Assembly (NCBI RefSeq): GCF_000277645.1
Contig: NZ_AKGG01000005.1
Location: 310,001-374,000 of the forward strand
Reading direction: 5' to 3'
DNA from: Weissella koreensis KCTC 3621
Lineage (GTDB): Bacteria; Bacillota; Bacilli; Lactobacillales; Lactobacillaceae
DNA: 64,000 nt
Positions 9,120-17,083 of this stretch are shown one piece after another. Under the pieces are notes generated by a model. The model was not told where the DNA came from, searched no databases, and saw only the letters and a program-made list of their open reading frames with translations. Both the position numbers and the translations under genes were made by a program. The stretch's first letter is position 1; each line of letters starts with the position of its first letter.

Positions 9120-9842
9120 ATGGCAGACGTAAAGTATAAGCGCATTTTATTAAAGCTATCAGGGGAAGCCATGGCTGGTGATAAGGGTTTTGGAATTGAT
9201 CCTGAAACAGTTAATAGTATTGCTGCTGAAATTAAAGAAGTTTATGAGTTAGGGATTGAAATTGCTATTGTTATTGGTGGTGGAAATCTTTGGCGTGGTG
9301 AAAATGGTGCTCAGCTAGGAATGGAACGTGCCCAAGCTGATTATGTTGGGATGCTTGGAACTGTGATGAACGCTCTTTCTTTGCAAGATTCATTGGAAAA
9401 TATGGATGTTCCTACACGCGTACAAACCGCAATTGAAATGCGTCAAGTCGCGGAACCATATGTTCGTCGTAAAGCAGTTAGGCATCTTGAAAAAGGGCGC
9501 GTTGTTATTTTTGGAGCTGGAACGGGTTCACCGTACTTTTCAACCGATACGACTTCTGCCTTACGTGCCGCTGAAGTTAATGCCGATGCGATTTTGATGG
9601 GTAAAAACGGGGTGGATGGTGTCTATAACGATGATCCACGTAATAACCCAAATGCAGTTAAGTATGATAAATTAACGCACATGGACGTTTTGTCGCAAGG
9701 TCTTAAAATCATGGATTCAACGGCTTCAACGCTCTCAATGGACAATGATATTGATCTTGTGGTCTTTAATTTGAATACGCACGGCAATATTAAACGCGTT
9801 GTTTTGGGTGAGAACATCGGAACAACAGTTGGAGGAAAATAA
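9120..9842 (+). CDS. pyrH: Uridylate kinase
   Basis: Phosphorylates UMP to UDP; hexameric, inhibited by UTP and activated by GTP in the family. N-terminal [18 protein letters not shown], the IGGGNLWRG loop and [17 protein letters not shown] are characteristic of bacterial UMP kinases of the amino-acid-kinase fold. 240 residues, normal. Part of the tsf-pyrH-frr run; frr starts 3 nt after the stop. It is the first pyrimidine-nucleotide step present here, and it matters because the carAB pair at the far end looks non-functional. Confidence 0.97.
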   Translation: MADVKYKRILLKLSGEAMAGDKGFGIDPETVNSIAAEIKEVYELGIEIAIVIGGGNLWRGENGAQLGMERAQADYVGMLGTVMNALSLQDSLENMDVPTRVQTAIEMRQVAEPYVRRKAVRHLEKGRVVIFGAGTGSPYFSTDTTSALRAAEVNADAILMGKNGVDGVYNDDPRNNPNAVKYDKLTHMDVLSQGLKIMDSTASTLSMDNDIDLVVFNLNTHGNIKRVVLGENIGTTVGGK

Positions 9843-9845
9843 AGC

Positions 9846-10391
9846 ATGGCAAATCAAATTTTAGAAAACACTAAAGAACGAATGGAAAAAGCCGGTATGG
9901 CTTTGCAAACTCAACTTGGTAAAATTAGAGCTGGAGTTGCTAATCCATCAATTTTAAGAGATGTTAAAGTAATGTATTATGGAGCCGAAACACCTTTGAA
10001 TCAAGTTGCTTCAGTTTCAGTACCAGAAGCACGGATCCTTTTGATTACTCCATTTGATAAGACAGCATTAAAGGATATTGAACAAGCTATTTTTGCTTCT
10101 GATTTAGGATTAACTCCTACAAATGATGGTTCAGTTATTCGTTTGGTTATCCCTGCTTTAACTGAGGAAACTCGTAAGGATTTGACGAAAGAAGTTAAAG
10201 CTGAAGCTGAAAAAGCTAAGGTTGCAGTTCGTAATGTTCGTCGGGATGCTTTGGATCAAGCTAAAAAAGAAGAATTATCAGAAGATGAGTTGCGTAAGAT
10301 CGATAAAGATATTCAAGGCTTAACTGATGATGGAGTTAAAAATATCGAAAAAATTGCCGCTTCTAAGGAAGCCGAACTTTTGAAGATTTAA
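9846..10391 (+). CDS. frr: Ribosome recycling factor
   Basis: Splits post-termination ribosomes together with EF-G. Signatures [21 protein letters not shown], the [20 protein letters not shown] block and C-terminal [14 protein letters not shown] with [15 protein letters not shown]. 181 residues, a few shorter than E. coli Frr (185). Three nt after pyrH, so translationally linked; strong terminator follows. Confidence 0.97.
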   Translation: MANQILENTKERMEKAGMALQTQLGKIRAGVANPSILRDVKVMYYGAETPLNQVASVSVPEARILLITPFDKTALKDIEQAIFASDLGLTPTNDGSVIRLVIPALTEETRKDLTKEVKAEAEKAKVAVRNVRRDALDQAKKEELSEDELRKIDKDIQGLTDDGVKNIEKIAASKEAELLKI

Positions 10392-10457
10392 TATAACTTG
10401 TATGTTTTTATAATTATATTGAATTAATTTATATAATTTAATGCATAAAAATGATAA

Positions 10458-10495
10458 AATAACCTTACTTTAAATTTAAGTAAGGTTATTTTTTT
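10458..10495 (+). terminator. Terminator after frr
   Basis: Perfect 13-bp stem AATAACCTTACTT (10458-10470) / AAGTAAGGTTATT (10478-10490), seven-base loop, T run. Confidence 0.93.
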
Positions 10496-10614
10496 ACCTA
10501 TAAACTAATAAATTATATGTAAAAAATTGGATAAAGTGAATTGGTTATACTAATAAAAAGTGAGTGTTTATAACATTTCTGAGTTAAAATAGCATTATTT
10601 TTATGTAATCAATG
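10496..10614. other. AT-rich spacer upstream of the glmS control region
   Basis: No coding sequence or clear RNA structure seen. With the frr terminator and the glmS control region it makes up the 359-base gap between frr and glmS. Confidence 0.5.
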
Positions 10615-10740
10615 TATACCAATTTATACCATTTATAAAAAATAAACATTTTAATTAGTTGACTTGATGCGATTCAAAGGTATAATTATACTTATAATTT
10701 AAAAAATAAAAAACTATACCAATTTATAAAAGGTATGAGG
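10615..10740 (+). promoter_or_regulatory. glmS promoter with repeated operator-like sites
   Basis: Promoter TTGACT (10659-10664), 16-bp spacer, TATAAT (10681-10686). The same 14-mer TATACCAATTTATA occurs at 10615-10628 and 10715-10728, exactly 100 bp apart, bracketing the promoter. The first is followed by another TATACCA-like half (ATACCATTTATA); the second forms an inverted repeat with GGTAT (10732-10736). The -10 itself lies in a GTATAATTATAC palindrome. The half-sites resemble GntR/HutC (NagR-like) operators that control amino-sugar genes; the regulator assignment is inference. No glmS ribozyme core is recognisable. Confidence 0.6.
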
Positions 10741-10750
10741 GAGAATTTAA

Positions 10751-12571
10751 ATGTATTATTGCGGAATTGTTGGTTATACAGGAACACAAAAAGAATCAGC
10801 GCCAATCTTATTAAAGGGCTTGGAGAAATTAGAGTACCGTGGATATGATTCAGCTGGTGTTTTTATCCCTAATCAAGATGCGACTGGTGATGAATTAGTC
10901 CGTCAAAAGGGACGTGTAGCTGATCTTGAAGCCTTATTGGCTGACAAAAATGTAAATGGTAAAGCTGGAATTGCGCATACCCGTTGGGCAACTCATGGTG
11001 AACCTTCTGTTAGAAATTCACACCCACAATACTCTGAAGATGAAAAATTTTATTTGGTTCACAATGGAGTGATTGAAAACTTCATGGAATTAAAAGAACA
11101 ATATCTTTCAGATGTAACTTTCCAATCTGATACTGATACAGAAGTGGCTGTTCAATTGATTAGTAAGTTTGCTCGTGAAGACAATTTATCAACTTTTGAT
11201 GCTTTCAAAAAAGCCATTAATTTATTTGGCGATTCAGCTTACGGTTTCCTTTTGATGGATCAATCAGAACCAGATCGGATGTATGTTGCAAAGCGTAAGT
11301 CACCATTGTTGATTGGGGTTGGATCTGACTTTAACGTAGTGACTTCTGATGCGGTTGCAATGTTGGATGAAACACATGACTTTATTGAGTTGCTTGATGG
11401 TGAAGTTGCAATCATTGATCCAAAGCAAATTCAACTTTTTAATGCTGACGGAGAAGCGGTTGAACGTGAACCATTCCATTTGGATATTGATGCTTCAGAA
11501 ACTGATAAAGGAATTTATCCTTACTATATGTTAAAGGAAGTTGATGAGCAACCGGTTGTAATGCGTCGTTTGATGGAACGTTATTTTGATGATCAAGGAA
11601 ATGCTTTGATTGGAAAAGCTATCTTAGATGAAATTAACGCTGCTGATCGAGTTTACATCATCGCTGCTGGGACTTCATACCATGCTGGACTAGCAGGAGC
11701 TCGCTTGTTTGAACAGTGGGCTAACAAGCCAACCAGTGTCTTTATCTCATCTGAATTTGCTTATGAGGAACCTTTGTTGTCAGAGAAGCCATTCTTTATT
11801 TTCTTGAGTCAATCTGGTGAAACTGCTGATTCACGTGAAGTTTTGCAAAATATCAATGAAGCTGGATACCACTCATTGACGTTGACCAACGTTGAAAAGT
11901 CAACGCTTTGGCGTGAAGCAACGTACGCTTTGCCATTATTGGCTGGACCTGAAATTGCGGTGGCTTCAACAAAAGCTTATATCGCACAAATTACTTTGGA
12001 AGCAATCTTGGCTTATGCTTTGGCAGGTAAGCAAGACCTTAATTTGATGGAAGAATTATCAAATATTGCGGTTGCAATTCAAGCTATTGTTGATGATAAG
12101 GATACTTTTAAGCAAGTTGCTAATGAAATGTTAGTGCCAGCATCGACAAATAGTGCATTTTACATTGGTCGTGGTGTCGATTCAAGCGTAGCCTTAGAAG
12201 CGGCATTGAAGTTGAAGGAAATTTCATATGTTCAAGCAGAAGGCTTTGCAGCTGGAGAATTGAAGCATGGAACTTTGGCTTTGATTGAAGAGGGAACTCC
12301 TGTGATTGCCTTAATTACTCAACCAAAGACGGCAGGTCTTGTTCGTGGGAACTTATCAGAGACGACAGCACGTGGATCACGTTCTTATACCATTGTTTCG
12401 AAGTCTTTGGCAAAGGAAGGCGATGGTTATGTTTTGCCAGATGTTGATCCTTTGCTAGCACCATTAGTTGAAGTGGTTCCAACACAATTATTGGCTTATT
12501 ACACTTCACTTGGTCGTGGATTGGATGTTGATCGTCCACGTAACTTGGCTAAGTCAGTTACTGTTCAATAG
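10751..12571 (+). CDS. glmS: Glutamine-fructose-6-phosphate aminotransferase
   Basis: Makes glucosamine-6-phosphate from fructose-6-phosphate and glutamine, first step to UDP-GlcNAc and peptidoglycan. Glutaminase domain: CGIVGYTG, HTRWATHGEPS, VHNGVIENF, SDTDTEV. Two SIS domains follow (AAGTSYHAG, SQSGETADS, GRGVDSSVALE) and the C-terminus ends in LAKSVTVQ. 606 residues. Odd point: the catalytic Cys should be residue 1 after Met removal, but the gene reads Met-Tyr-Tyr-Cys. The ATG at 10751 has GAGGGAG 7 nt upstream and no start codon lies nearer the Cys codon (10760), so extra N-terminal processing would be needed. All other active-site residues look normal. Confidence 0.95.
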   Translation: MYYCGIVGYTGTQKESAPILLKGLEKLEYRGYDSAGVFIPNQDATGDELVRQKGRVADLEALLADKNVNGKAGIAHTRWATHGEPSVRNSHPQYSEDEKFYLVHNGVIENFMELKEQYLSDVTFQSDTDTEVAVQLISKFAREDNLSTFDAFKKAINLFGDSAYGFLLMDQSEPDRMYVAKRKSPLLIGVGSDFNVVTSDAVAMLDETHDFIELLDGEVAIIDPKQIQLFNADGEAVEREPFHLDIDASETDKGIYPYYMLKEVDEQPVVMRRLMERYFDDQGNALIGKAILDEINAADRVYIIAAGTSYHAGLAGARLFEQWANKPTSVFISSEFAYEEPLLSEKPFFIFLSQSGETADSREVLQNINEAGYHSLTLTNVEKSTLWREATYALPLLAGPEIAVASTKAYIAQITLEAILAYALAGKQDLNLMEELSNIAVAIQAIVDDKDTFKQVANEMLVPASTNSAFYIGRGVDSSVALEAALKLKEISYVQAEGFAAGELKHGTLALIEEGTPVIALITQPKTAGLVRGNLSETTARGSRSYTIVSKSLAKEGDGYVLPDVDPLLAPLVEVVPTQLLAYYTSLGRGLDVDRPRNLAKSVTVQ

Positions 12572-12589
12572 ATAAAAAATTTGTATTGA

Positions 12590-12626
12590 AAAGCCCGATC
12601 ACATTTAGTTGTGGTTGAGCTTTTTT
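12590..12626 (+). terminator. Terminator after glmS
   Basis: AAGCCCGATCACA (12591-12603) pairs with TGTGGTTGAGCTT with one mismatch, then T run. Confidence 0.8.
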
Positions 12627-12859
12627 GCGTTATCTTTTTATTTAAATAATGTTGGATATCATTTAAACGCAATAAATTTGTTATTGAAATTTTAAGTTTA
12701 TGCTAATAATAGGATTTAATCTAATCTATTTAAAAGTGCCTTATCATGAACTCATATTTATAAATGAAATATTTACAAATGGATATAATGACTGAGGTAA
12801 AGCCATTTTAGTACATTCAAACCGTTGGTCATAACATAACTAATTTAATAAATGAAGTA
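12627..12859. other. Non-coding AT-rich spacer before the kinase promoter
   Basis: Part of a 382-base gap between glmS and the deoxynucleoside kinase gene. I see no ORF with a ribosome site and no RNA family motif. Confidence 0.5.
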
Positions 12860-12920
12860 TTGTATTTAAAGTTTTATTTGGGTAATATAGTTATAGCAAG
12901 TTTCCTAACGCTATGTTAGG
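12860..12920 (+). promoter_or_regulatory. Deoxynucleoside kinase promoter with inverted repeat
   Basis: TTGTAT (12860-12865), 17-bp spacer, TAATAT (12883-12888). A six-bp inverted repeat CCTAAC (12904-12909) / GTTAGG (12915-12920) follows at about +10 to +25, where a repressor could block transcription. It does not look like an NrdR box. Confidence 0.5.
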
Positions 12921-12953
12921 TTAAAGATAAAATTTAATGAAAGAAGGACAATC

Positions 12954-13592
12954 ATGGTGATTATTACGGCAGGCATGATTGGGGTTGGTAAGACAACCTT
13001 GACAGACTTAATTGCAAAACATAAGGGGACACAAGCTTTTTTTGAGCCAGTGGGAGAAAATCCAGTTCTACCATTATATTATGCTGATCCTAAGCAGTAT
13101 GGTTTCTTACTGCAAATTTATTTTTTGAATAAGCGTTTTGCCATGATTAAAAAGGCGTTAGTAGACGATAATAATGTCTTAGATCGTTCCATTTATGAAG
13201 ATGCTCTTTTCACACAAGAAAATCATAGTTCAGGTAATATTTCTGATGCTGAATTAGATGTTTATATGAAATTATTAGATAATATGATGAATGAATTGAG
13301 TGGTATGCAAAAAGGTCGTCCAGACTTGATGGTTTTCGCTGATGCTGACTTTGATACGATATTATATCGAATTAAAAAGCGAGGTCGTGATTACGAACAA
13401 TTTGATGATAATGCTGACTTAAGAGATTATTATTTTAAAATGTGGAGTGCTTACCAACAATGGTATAAAGATTACGATGCATCTCCGAAGATGCGAGTAG
13501 ATCTTCAAAAGTATGACTTGGAAGATCCAGAGAGTCAAAAAATAGTATTAAAGATGATTGACGATTATTTGGAAGAGTTAGAAGTACAATAA
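12954..13592 (+). CDS. Deoxynucleoside (deoxyadenosine/deoxyguanosine) kinase
   Basis: Salvage kinase that phosphorylates deoxynucleosides to dNMPs. Walker A GMIGVGKTT near residues 7-15, FFEPVGENPVL after it, the catalytic DRSIYED near residue 79 and a lid region with KRGRDYEQ are the hallmarks of the dNK/dAK-dGK family. 212 residues, normal. Lactobacilli often carry a tandem pair of such kinases; only one is present here. Ribosome site AGAAGGA before ATG 12954. Substrate preference cannot be read from the sequence. Confidence 0.92.
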   Translation: MVIITAGMIGVGKTTLTDLIAKHKGTQAFFEPVGENPVLPLYYADPKQYGFLLQIYFLNKRFAMIKKALVDDNNVLDRSIYEDALFTQENHSSGNISDAELDVYMKLLDNMMNELSGMQKGRPDLMVFADADFDTILYRIKKRGRDYEQFDDNADLRDYYFKMWSAYQQWYKDYDASPKMRVDLQKYDLEDPESQKIVLKMIDDYLEELEVQ

Positions 13593-13600
13593 ATAATATA

Positions 13601-13642
13601 AAGCTGGGCCTTAATTTTAATATAAGAGCTACGGCTTTTTTT
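13601..13642 (+). terminator. Terminator after the deoxynucleoside kinase gene
   Basis: Imperfect stem AGCTG...CTTA / TAAG...CGGCT ending in a run of seven T. Confidence 0.6.
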
Positions 13643-13764
13643 CATGGAAAAATTTATGATAGCATATCTTAGAAGTGGATCATTACTTATGTATAAATAA
13701 GTAAACGCTCTTTTGATTTGATCATGGTAAAATAGAGTTATTATTATAGATGGGGGAATGAAGC

Positions 13765-14388
13765 ATGAAATCTATTATTTTTGATGTTGATGGAACGCTA
13801 TTATCGACGGAAAGTATGTATATTACGGCCTTAGCGGAAACATTAAAAGATCATAAAATTACACGGTCAGATGCTGAATTGCATCATGTTTTTGGATTGC
13901 CTGGGCCAGAGTCATTAGAATATTTAAAAATTCCTAATCCTGAACTCATTCAGGCAGATTGGATCGCACGTTTAGATGATTTTCGCGATAGTATTTTCTT
14001 ATACCCTGAAGTTCTAAATATGTTAGAGCAACTAAAAAAAGGACAATATAAAATGGGAATTGTGACCTCGAACACACCAGCCGAGTTTGCAGCACACCAT
14101 GATCGATTTGGAATTGAACAATTCTTTACTGATTTTGTTTTTGCAGGAATGACTAAAAATATGAAGCCAGCCTCAGATCCAATTTTATTAGCAATGAATA
14201 ATTTAGTGAGTGATCCAAGTCAGACAATTTATATTGGTGATTCTATCCATGACATGCAAGCAGCTCATAATGCTGGAATTGCATATGGAATGGCAGGCTG
14301 GGGTGTAAAAGATCGAACTGTCTTTAAAGATCAAGCAGATTATATTTTTGAAACCCCTAATGACTTAGTGGAATGGGCTAAGCAGTAG
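13765..14388 (+). CDS. HAD-superfamily hydrolase (phosphatase)
   Basis: Haloacid-dehalogenase-fold phosphatase, subfamily IA. Motif I is DVDGTLLSTE (nucleophile Asp8 and Asp10), motif II the Thr/Ser in GIVTSNTP, motif III the Lys of KNMKPASDP, motif IV GDSIHDMQAA. 207 residues with a helical cap between motifs I and II. Substrate unknown; phosphoglycolate- or pyrophosphatase-like (PpaX type) activity is possible. Followed by murI after 15 nt, so probably cotranscribed. Confidence 0.9.
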   Translation: MKSIIFDVDGTLLSTESMYITALAETLKDHKITRSDAELHHVFGLPGPESLEYLKIPNPELIQADWIARLDDFRDSIFLYPEVLNMLEQLKKGQYKMGIVTSNTPAEFAAHHDRFGIEQFFTDFVFAGMTKNMKPASDPILLAMNNLVSDPSQTIYIGDSIHDMQAAHNAGIAYGMAGWGVKDRTVFKDQADYIFETPNDLVEWAKQ

Positions 14389-14403
14389 AAAGTAGGCAGT
14401 GTA

Positions 14404-15234
14404 ATGGACAATCGAGCTATCGGTTATATTGATTCAGGTCTAGGCGGATTAACCGTAGTTAAAGCGGCGTTAGCTAAGTTACCGAATGAAGCGATTTATT
14501 ATCTAGGAGATACCGCCCGGATGCCATATGGACCACGACCGCAAGCAGAAGTAGTAACTTTTACGCGCCAAATGATTCAATTTTTAGTCGACAAACAGGT
14601 TAAGATGGTAGTGATTGCTTGTAATACTGCTACTGCGGCAGCATTACCTACAATGCAACAAGAATTTGATATCCCTATTATTGGAGTGATTGAATCAGGA
14701 GCAGCAACAGCAGCAACTCTAACCAATAATAAGATCGTTGGGGTAATTGCAACACAGGGAACGATAAATTCAGGTAGTTATGTTAAGGCATTACATCAAA
14801 ACAATGCTGATTTATCAGTTTATCAATTGGCAGTTCCTGAATTTGTTACTTTAGTTGAAAGTGGAACGACAGATTCAATTGAAATCCAAGCGGTTGTTGA
14901 TCGAAATATGGCTAATTTTCCAAGTTCAGAAATTGATACTTTGATTTTAGGATGTACCCATTTTCCACTATTAGAAAATAGCATTCAAAAAGGACTTGGA
15001 AGTAAAGTTAAGATCGTCGATGCGGGAGCAGAAACGATAACGATGGTAGCAACACAATTAAAATCACTAAACATTATGCATCAAGAAAGTTTGCAAGTTG
15101 ATCATCATGCTGATCGATATTATACAACTGGTGATGCAGCTCAGTTTAAAATGTTGGGTGAACGTTGGTTAGAACGAGACGATTTACAAGTTAGTACTTT
15201 AACGATTGGTGCTGAAAAGTTATATTTAAAATGA
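14404..15234 (+). CDS. murI: Glutamate racemase
   Basis: Converts L- to D-glutamate for peptidoglycan. Both catalytic Cys contexts are present: VIACNTATAAALP and LILGCTHFPLL, with the N-terminal YIDSGLGGLTVVKAAL and MPYGPR. 276 residues, slightly longer than the usual 265-270. Start ATG 14404 follows AGTAGGCAG. The murI - XTP pyrophosphatase - YfcE order is conserved in lactobacilli. Confidence 0.95.
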   Translation: MDNRAIGYIDSGLGGLTVVKAALAKLPNEAIYYLGDTARMPYGPRPQAEVVTFTRQMIQFLVDKQVKMVVIACNTATAAALPTMQQEFDIPIIGVIESGAATAATLTNNKIVGVIATQGTINSGSYVKALHQNNADLSVYQLAVPEFVTLVESGTTDSIEIQAVVDRNMANFPSSEIDTLILGCTHFPLLENSIQKGLGSKVKIVDAGAETITMVATQLKSLNIMHQESLQVDHHADRYYTTGDAAQFKMLGERWLERDDLQVSTLTIGAEKLYLK

Positions 15235-15243
15235 GGTTAATTC

Positions 15244-15834
15244 ATGAAACAACTAATTGTTGCTACTAAAAATTCAGGTAAAGTGTCAGAAATAAAGACC
15301 TTTTTAGAGCCTTTTTCAATTGAGGTAATTTCATTAAATGATTTACCAGAAATGCCAAAGATTATTGAAAATGGTCATTCTTTTGCTGAAAATGCGTTAA
15401 TTAAGGCTCGGACAATCTGTCAGGCACTACAAGTTCCAGTTTTAGCGGATGATTCTGGATTGACAATTCCAGCCTTAAACGATGAGCCTGGAATTTATTC
15501 AGCACGGTATGCTGGTGACCATAATGATACAGCTAATAATCAAAAAGTTTTGCTGAAGTTAAAAGGTGTACCAATTGATCAACGGCAAGCATCTTTCCAT
15601 ACGGTCATGGTTGGGATAAAACCGGATGGTAGTCAAATTATGGCTGAAGGTCAGGTGGATGGATTGATTTTGGAAACTCCTCGAGGATCTAATGGGCTTG
15701 GTTATGATCCATTATTTTATTATGAACCATATCAAAAAACGCTTGCTGAAATGAGCCCATCAGAAAAAAATACCATTTCGCATCGAGGAAGAGCTTTAAA
15801 GGTATTATCACAAAAATTTAATGAATGGTGGTAA
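15244..15834 (+). CDS. XTP/dITP diphosphatase (RdgB/HAM1 family)
   Basis: House-cleaning pyrophosphatase that removes ITP, dITP and XTP from the nucleotide pool. Signatures VATKNSGKVSEI, ENALIKA, LADDSGLTIPALND with GIYSARYAG, and the C-terminal GLGYDPLFYY...AEMSPSEKN...SHRGRAL. 196 residues, normal. Nine nt after murI; closes with a long hairpin. Confidence 0.95.
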   Translation: MKQLIVATKNSGKVSEIKTFLEPFSIEVISLNDLPEMPKIIENGHSFAENALIKARTICQALQVPVLADDSGLTIPALNDEPGIYSARYAGDHNDTANNQKVLLKLKGVPIDQRQASFHTVMVGIKPDGSQIMAEGQVDGLILETPRGSNGLGYDPLFYYEPYQKTLAEMSPSEKNTISHRGRALKVLSQKFNEWW

Positions 15835-15887
15835 AAAGCAAGACAAAAATGCTCTATATTTTGCTTTGATAGTTTTGTCTTGCTTTT
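15834..15887 (+). terminator. Long hairpin terminator after the XTP pyrophosphatase gene
   Basis: Perfect 15-bp arms AAAAGCAAGACAAAA (15834-15848) and TTTTGTCTTGCTTTT (15873-15887), overlapping the stop codon. The 3' arm itself is U-rich. Because the A-rich and U-rich ends mirror each other it could act on both strands. Confidence 0.8.
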
Positions 15888-15996
15888 GCCGAAAAATTGA
15901 AAGAAAAAAATATCAGTAGATAAGATTGACTGATTTGTAAAAATGTTTTTATAGAGGACGGTGATATCTTATCCGACCTCTAAGAAGGAGGACAGA

Positions 15997-16521
15997 ATGG
16001 ATTATTTAATCGTTTCAGATATTCACGGTGATCGCTCTATTTTAGAAAAAATTGTGAACCATTATGTTGATCAAGTGCAGGCAATGTTTTTCAATGGTGA
16101 TTCAGAATTGAAAGCTGATGATGAACTGTTTCAGCAAATTCAACCAGTTATTGGGAACATGGACTTCGATTCATTGTTTCCTGATGATCGATTATATGGT
16201 GACCGTTGGATTAAAATTTATCAAACGCACGGTCATTTATACCATACTGAATCAGATTTAAATCTGATTCGAGAACATGTAGCACCCTTGGATGCCAATG
16301 TTGTAACATTGGGACATACACATCAATTAGGGGCCGAAATGATTGATGGAAAATTATTTATTAACCCTGGATCTATTTCACTTCCTCGAGGACCTTATGC
16401 CTATTTAAAGGGGACTTATGCCATTTTATCGGTTCAACCAAAACAGTTAGACGTACAATTTTACAATCGAGAATTAGAGCCAGTGGAAGAAATGAATTTT
16501 AGTTTTAATCGTCAAAAGTAA
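15997..16521 (+). CDS. YfcE/MJ0936-type metallophosphodiesterase
   Basis: Calcineurin-like phosphoesterase with the full metal-ligand set: SDIHGD (residues 6-11), NGDSE, GNMD, THGHLY, LGHTH and NPGS. 174 residues. Members hydrolyse cyclic or bis-phosphodiester substrates in vitro; the physiological substrate is not known. Start set at ATG 15997, with AAGGAGG at 15985-15991; an in-frame GTG at 15961 lies before that site and is rejected. Forms a set with murI and the XTP pyrophosphatase, although a hairpin separates them. Confidence 0.92.
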   Translation: MDYLIVSDIHGDRSILEKIVNHYVDQVQAMFFNGDSELKADDELFQQIQPVIGNMDFDSLFPDDRLYGDRWIKIYQTHGHLYHTESDLNLIREHVAPLDANVVTLGHTHQLGAEMIDGKLFINPGSISLPRGPYAYLKGTYAILSVQPKQLDVQFYNRELEPVEEMNFSFNRQK

Positions 16522-16537
16522 GAATGGAGTAGCTATT

Positions 16538-16879
16538 ATGGCTTTTACAAAAGAGGTAACAATTCTAGGGGATGATATTACATATGAAATCAATCCAACC
16601 TTGAAAAAATATGCTCTTACGGATGTTGGGTTTGTTAAAAATAATGCGGGAACTTATGTTATGCAACGTGCACTGCAACCGGATAAAGGATTAGAAAATT
16701 CGGTTAAATTAAAAGTAGCTATAAATGGAAGTGTTGATGGTTTTAAAATGAAGGTTGTGAATGCTTCTGGAAATACCAATATTAATATTTTTAAGTCAAA
16801 TAATCAGTCCGATTTAGTGGAATTGTTGCGATACTATCTCGATGAATTGGTTAGTCGTGAAATTATAAAAATAAAATAA
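16538..16879 (+). CDS. DUF1831-like conserved protein
   Basis: 113-residue soluble protein starting MAFTKEVTILGDDITYEINP. It resembles the DUF1831 family known from lactobacilli, for which a structure but no function has been reported; the assignment rests on general sequence character and length, and is moderate. Alternating beta-strand-like pattern (VKLKVAINGSVDGFKMKVV) and a C-terminal helix (LVELLRYYLDELVSREI). Begins 16 nt after the phosphodiesterase gene, so likely in the same transcript. Confidence 0.65.
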   Translation: MAFTKEVTILGDDITYEINPTLKKYALTDVGFVKNNAGTYVMQRALQPDKGLENSVKLKVAINGSVDGFKMKVVNASGNTNINIFKSNNQSDLVELLRYYLDELVSREIIKIK

Positions 16880-16887
16880 TATAGATA

Positions 16888-16919
16888 AAGGCCGGAACGT
16901 TTTGTTCTAGCTTTTTTTG
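16888..16919 (+). terminator. Terminator after the DUF1831-like gene
   Basis: Imperfect hairpin with GAAC/GTTC upper stem and AAG/CTT base, then seven T. Confidence 0.65.
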
Positions 16920-17083
16920 TAAGCATTAATTAAATTATTATATTGAATTTTTAAGCTAAAAAGGAATGGTTAATACACTTATCTTTTTTAAGTTCGTGAT
17001 TTAAATAAAAAAGTAAAAATAATTTGCTTTTTGTTAATAAATTGCGGTAAAATTTAAATATAATAAAAAAAGGCGGAACGGAA

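Noticed and set aside
10560..10750. glmS ribozyme
   Set aside because: No ribozyme core could be recognised upstream of glmS; the region is AT-rich with operator-like repeats.
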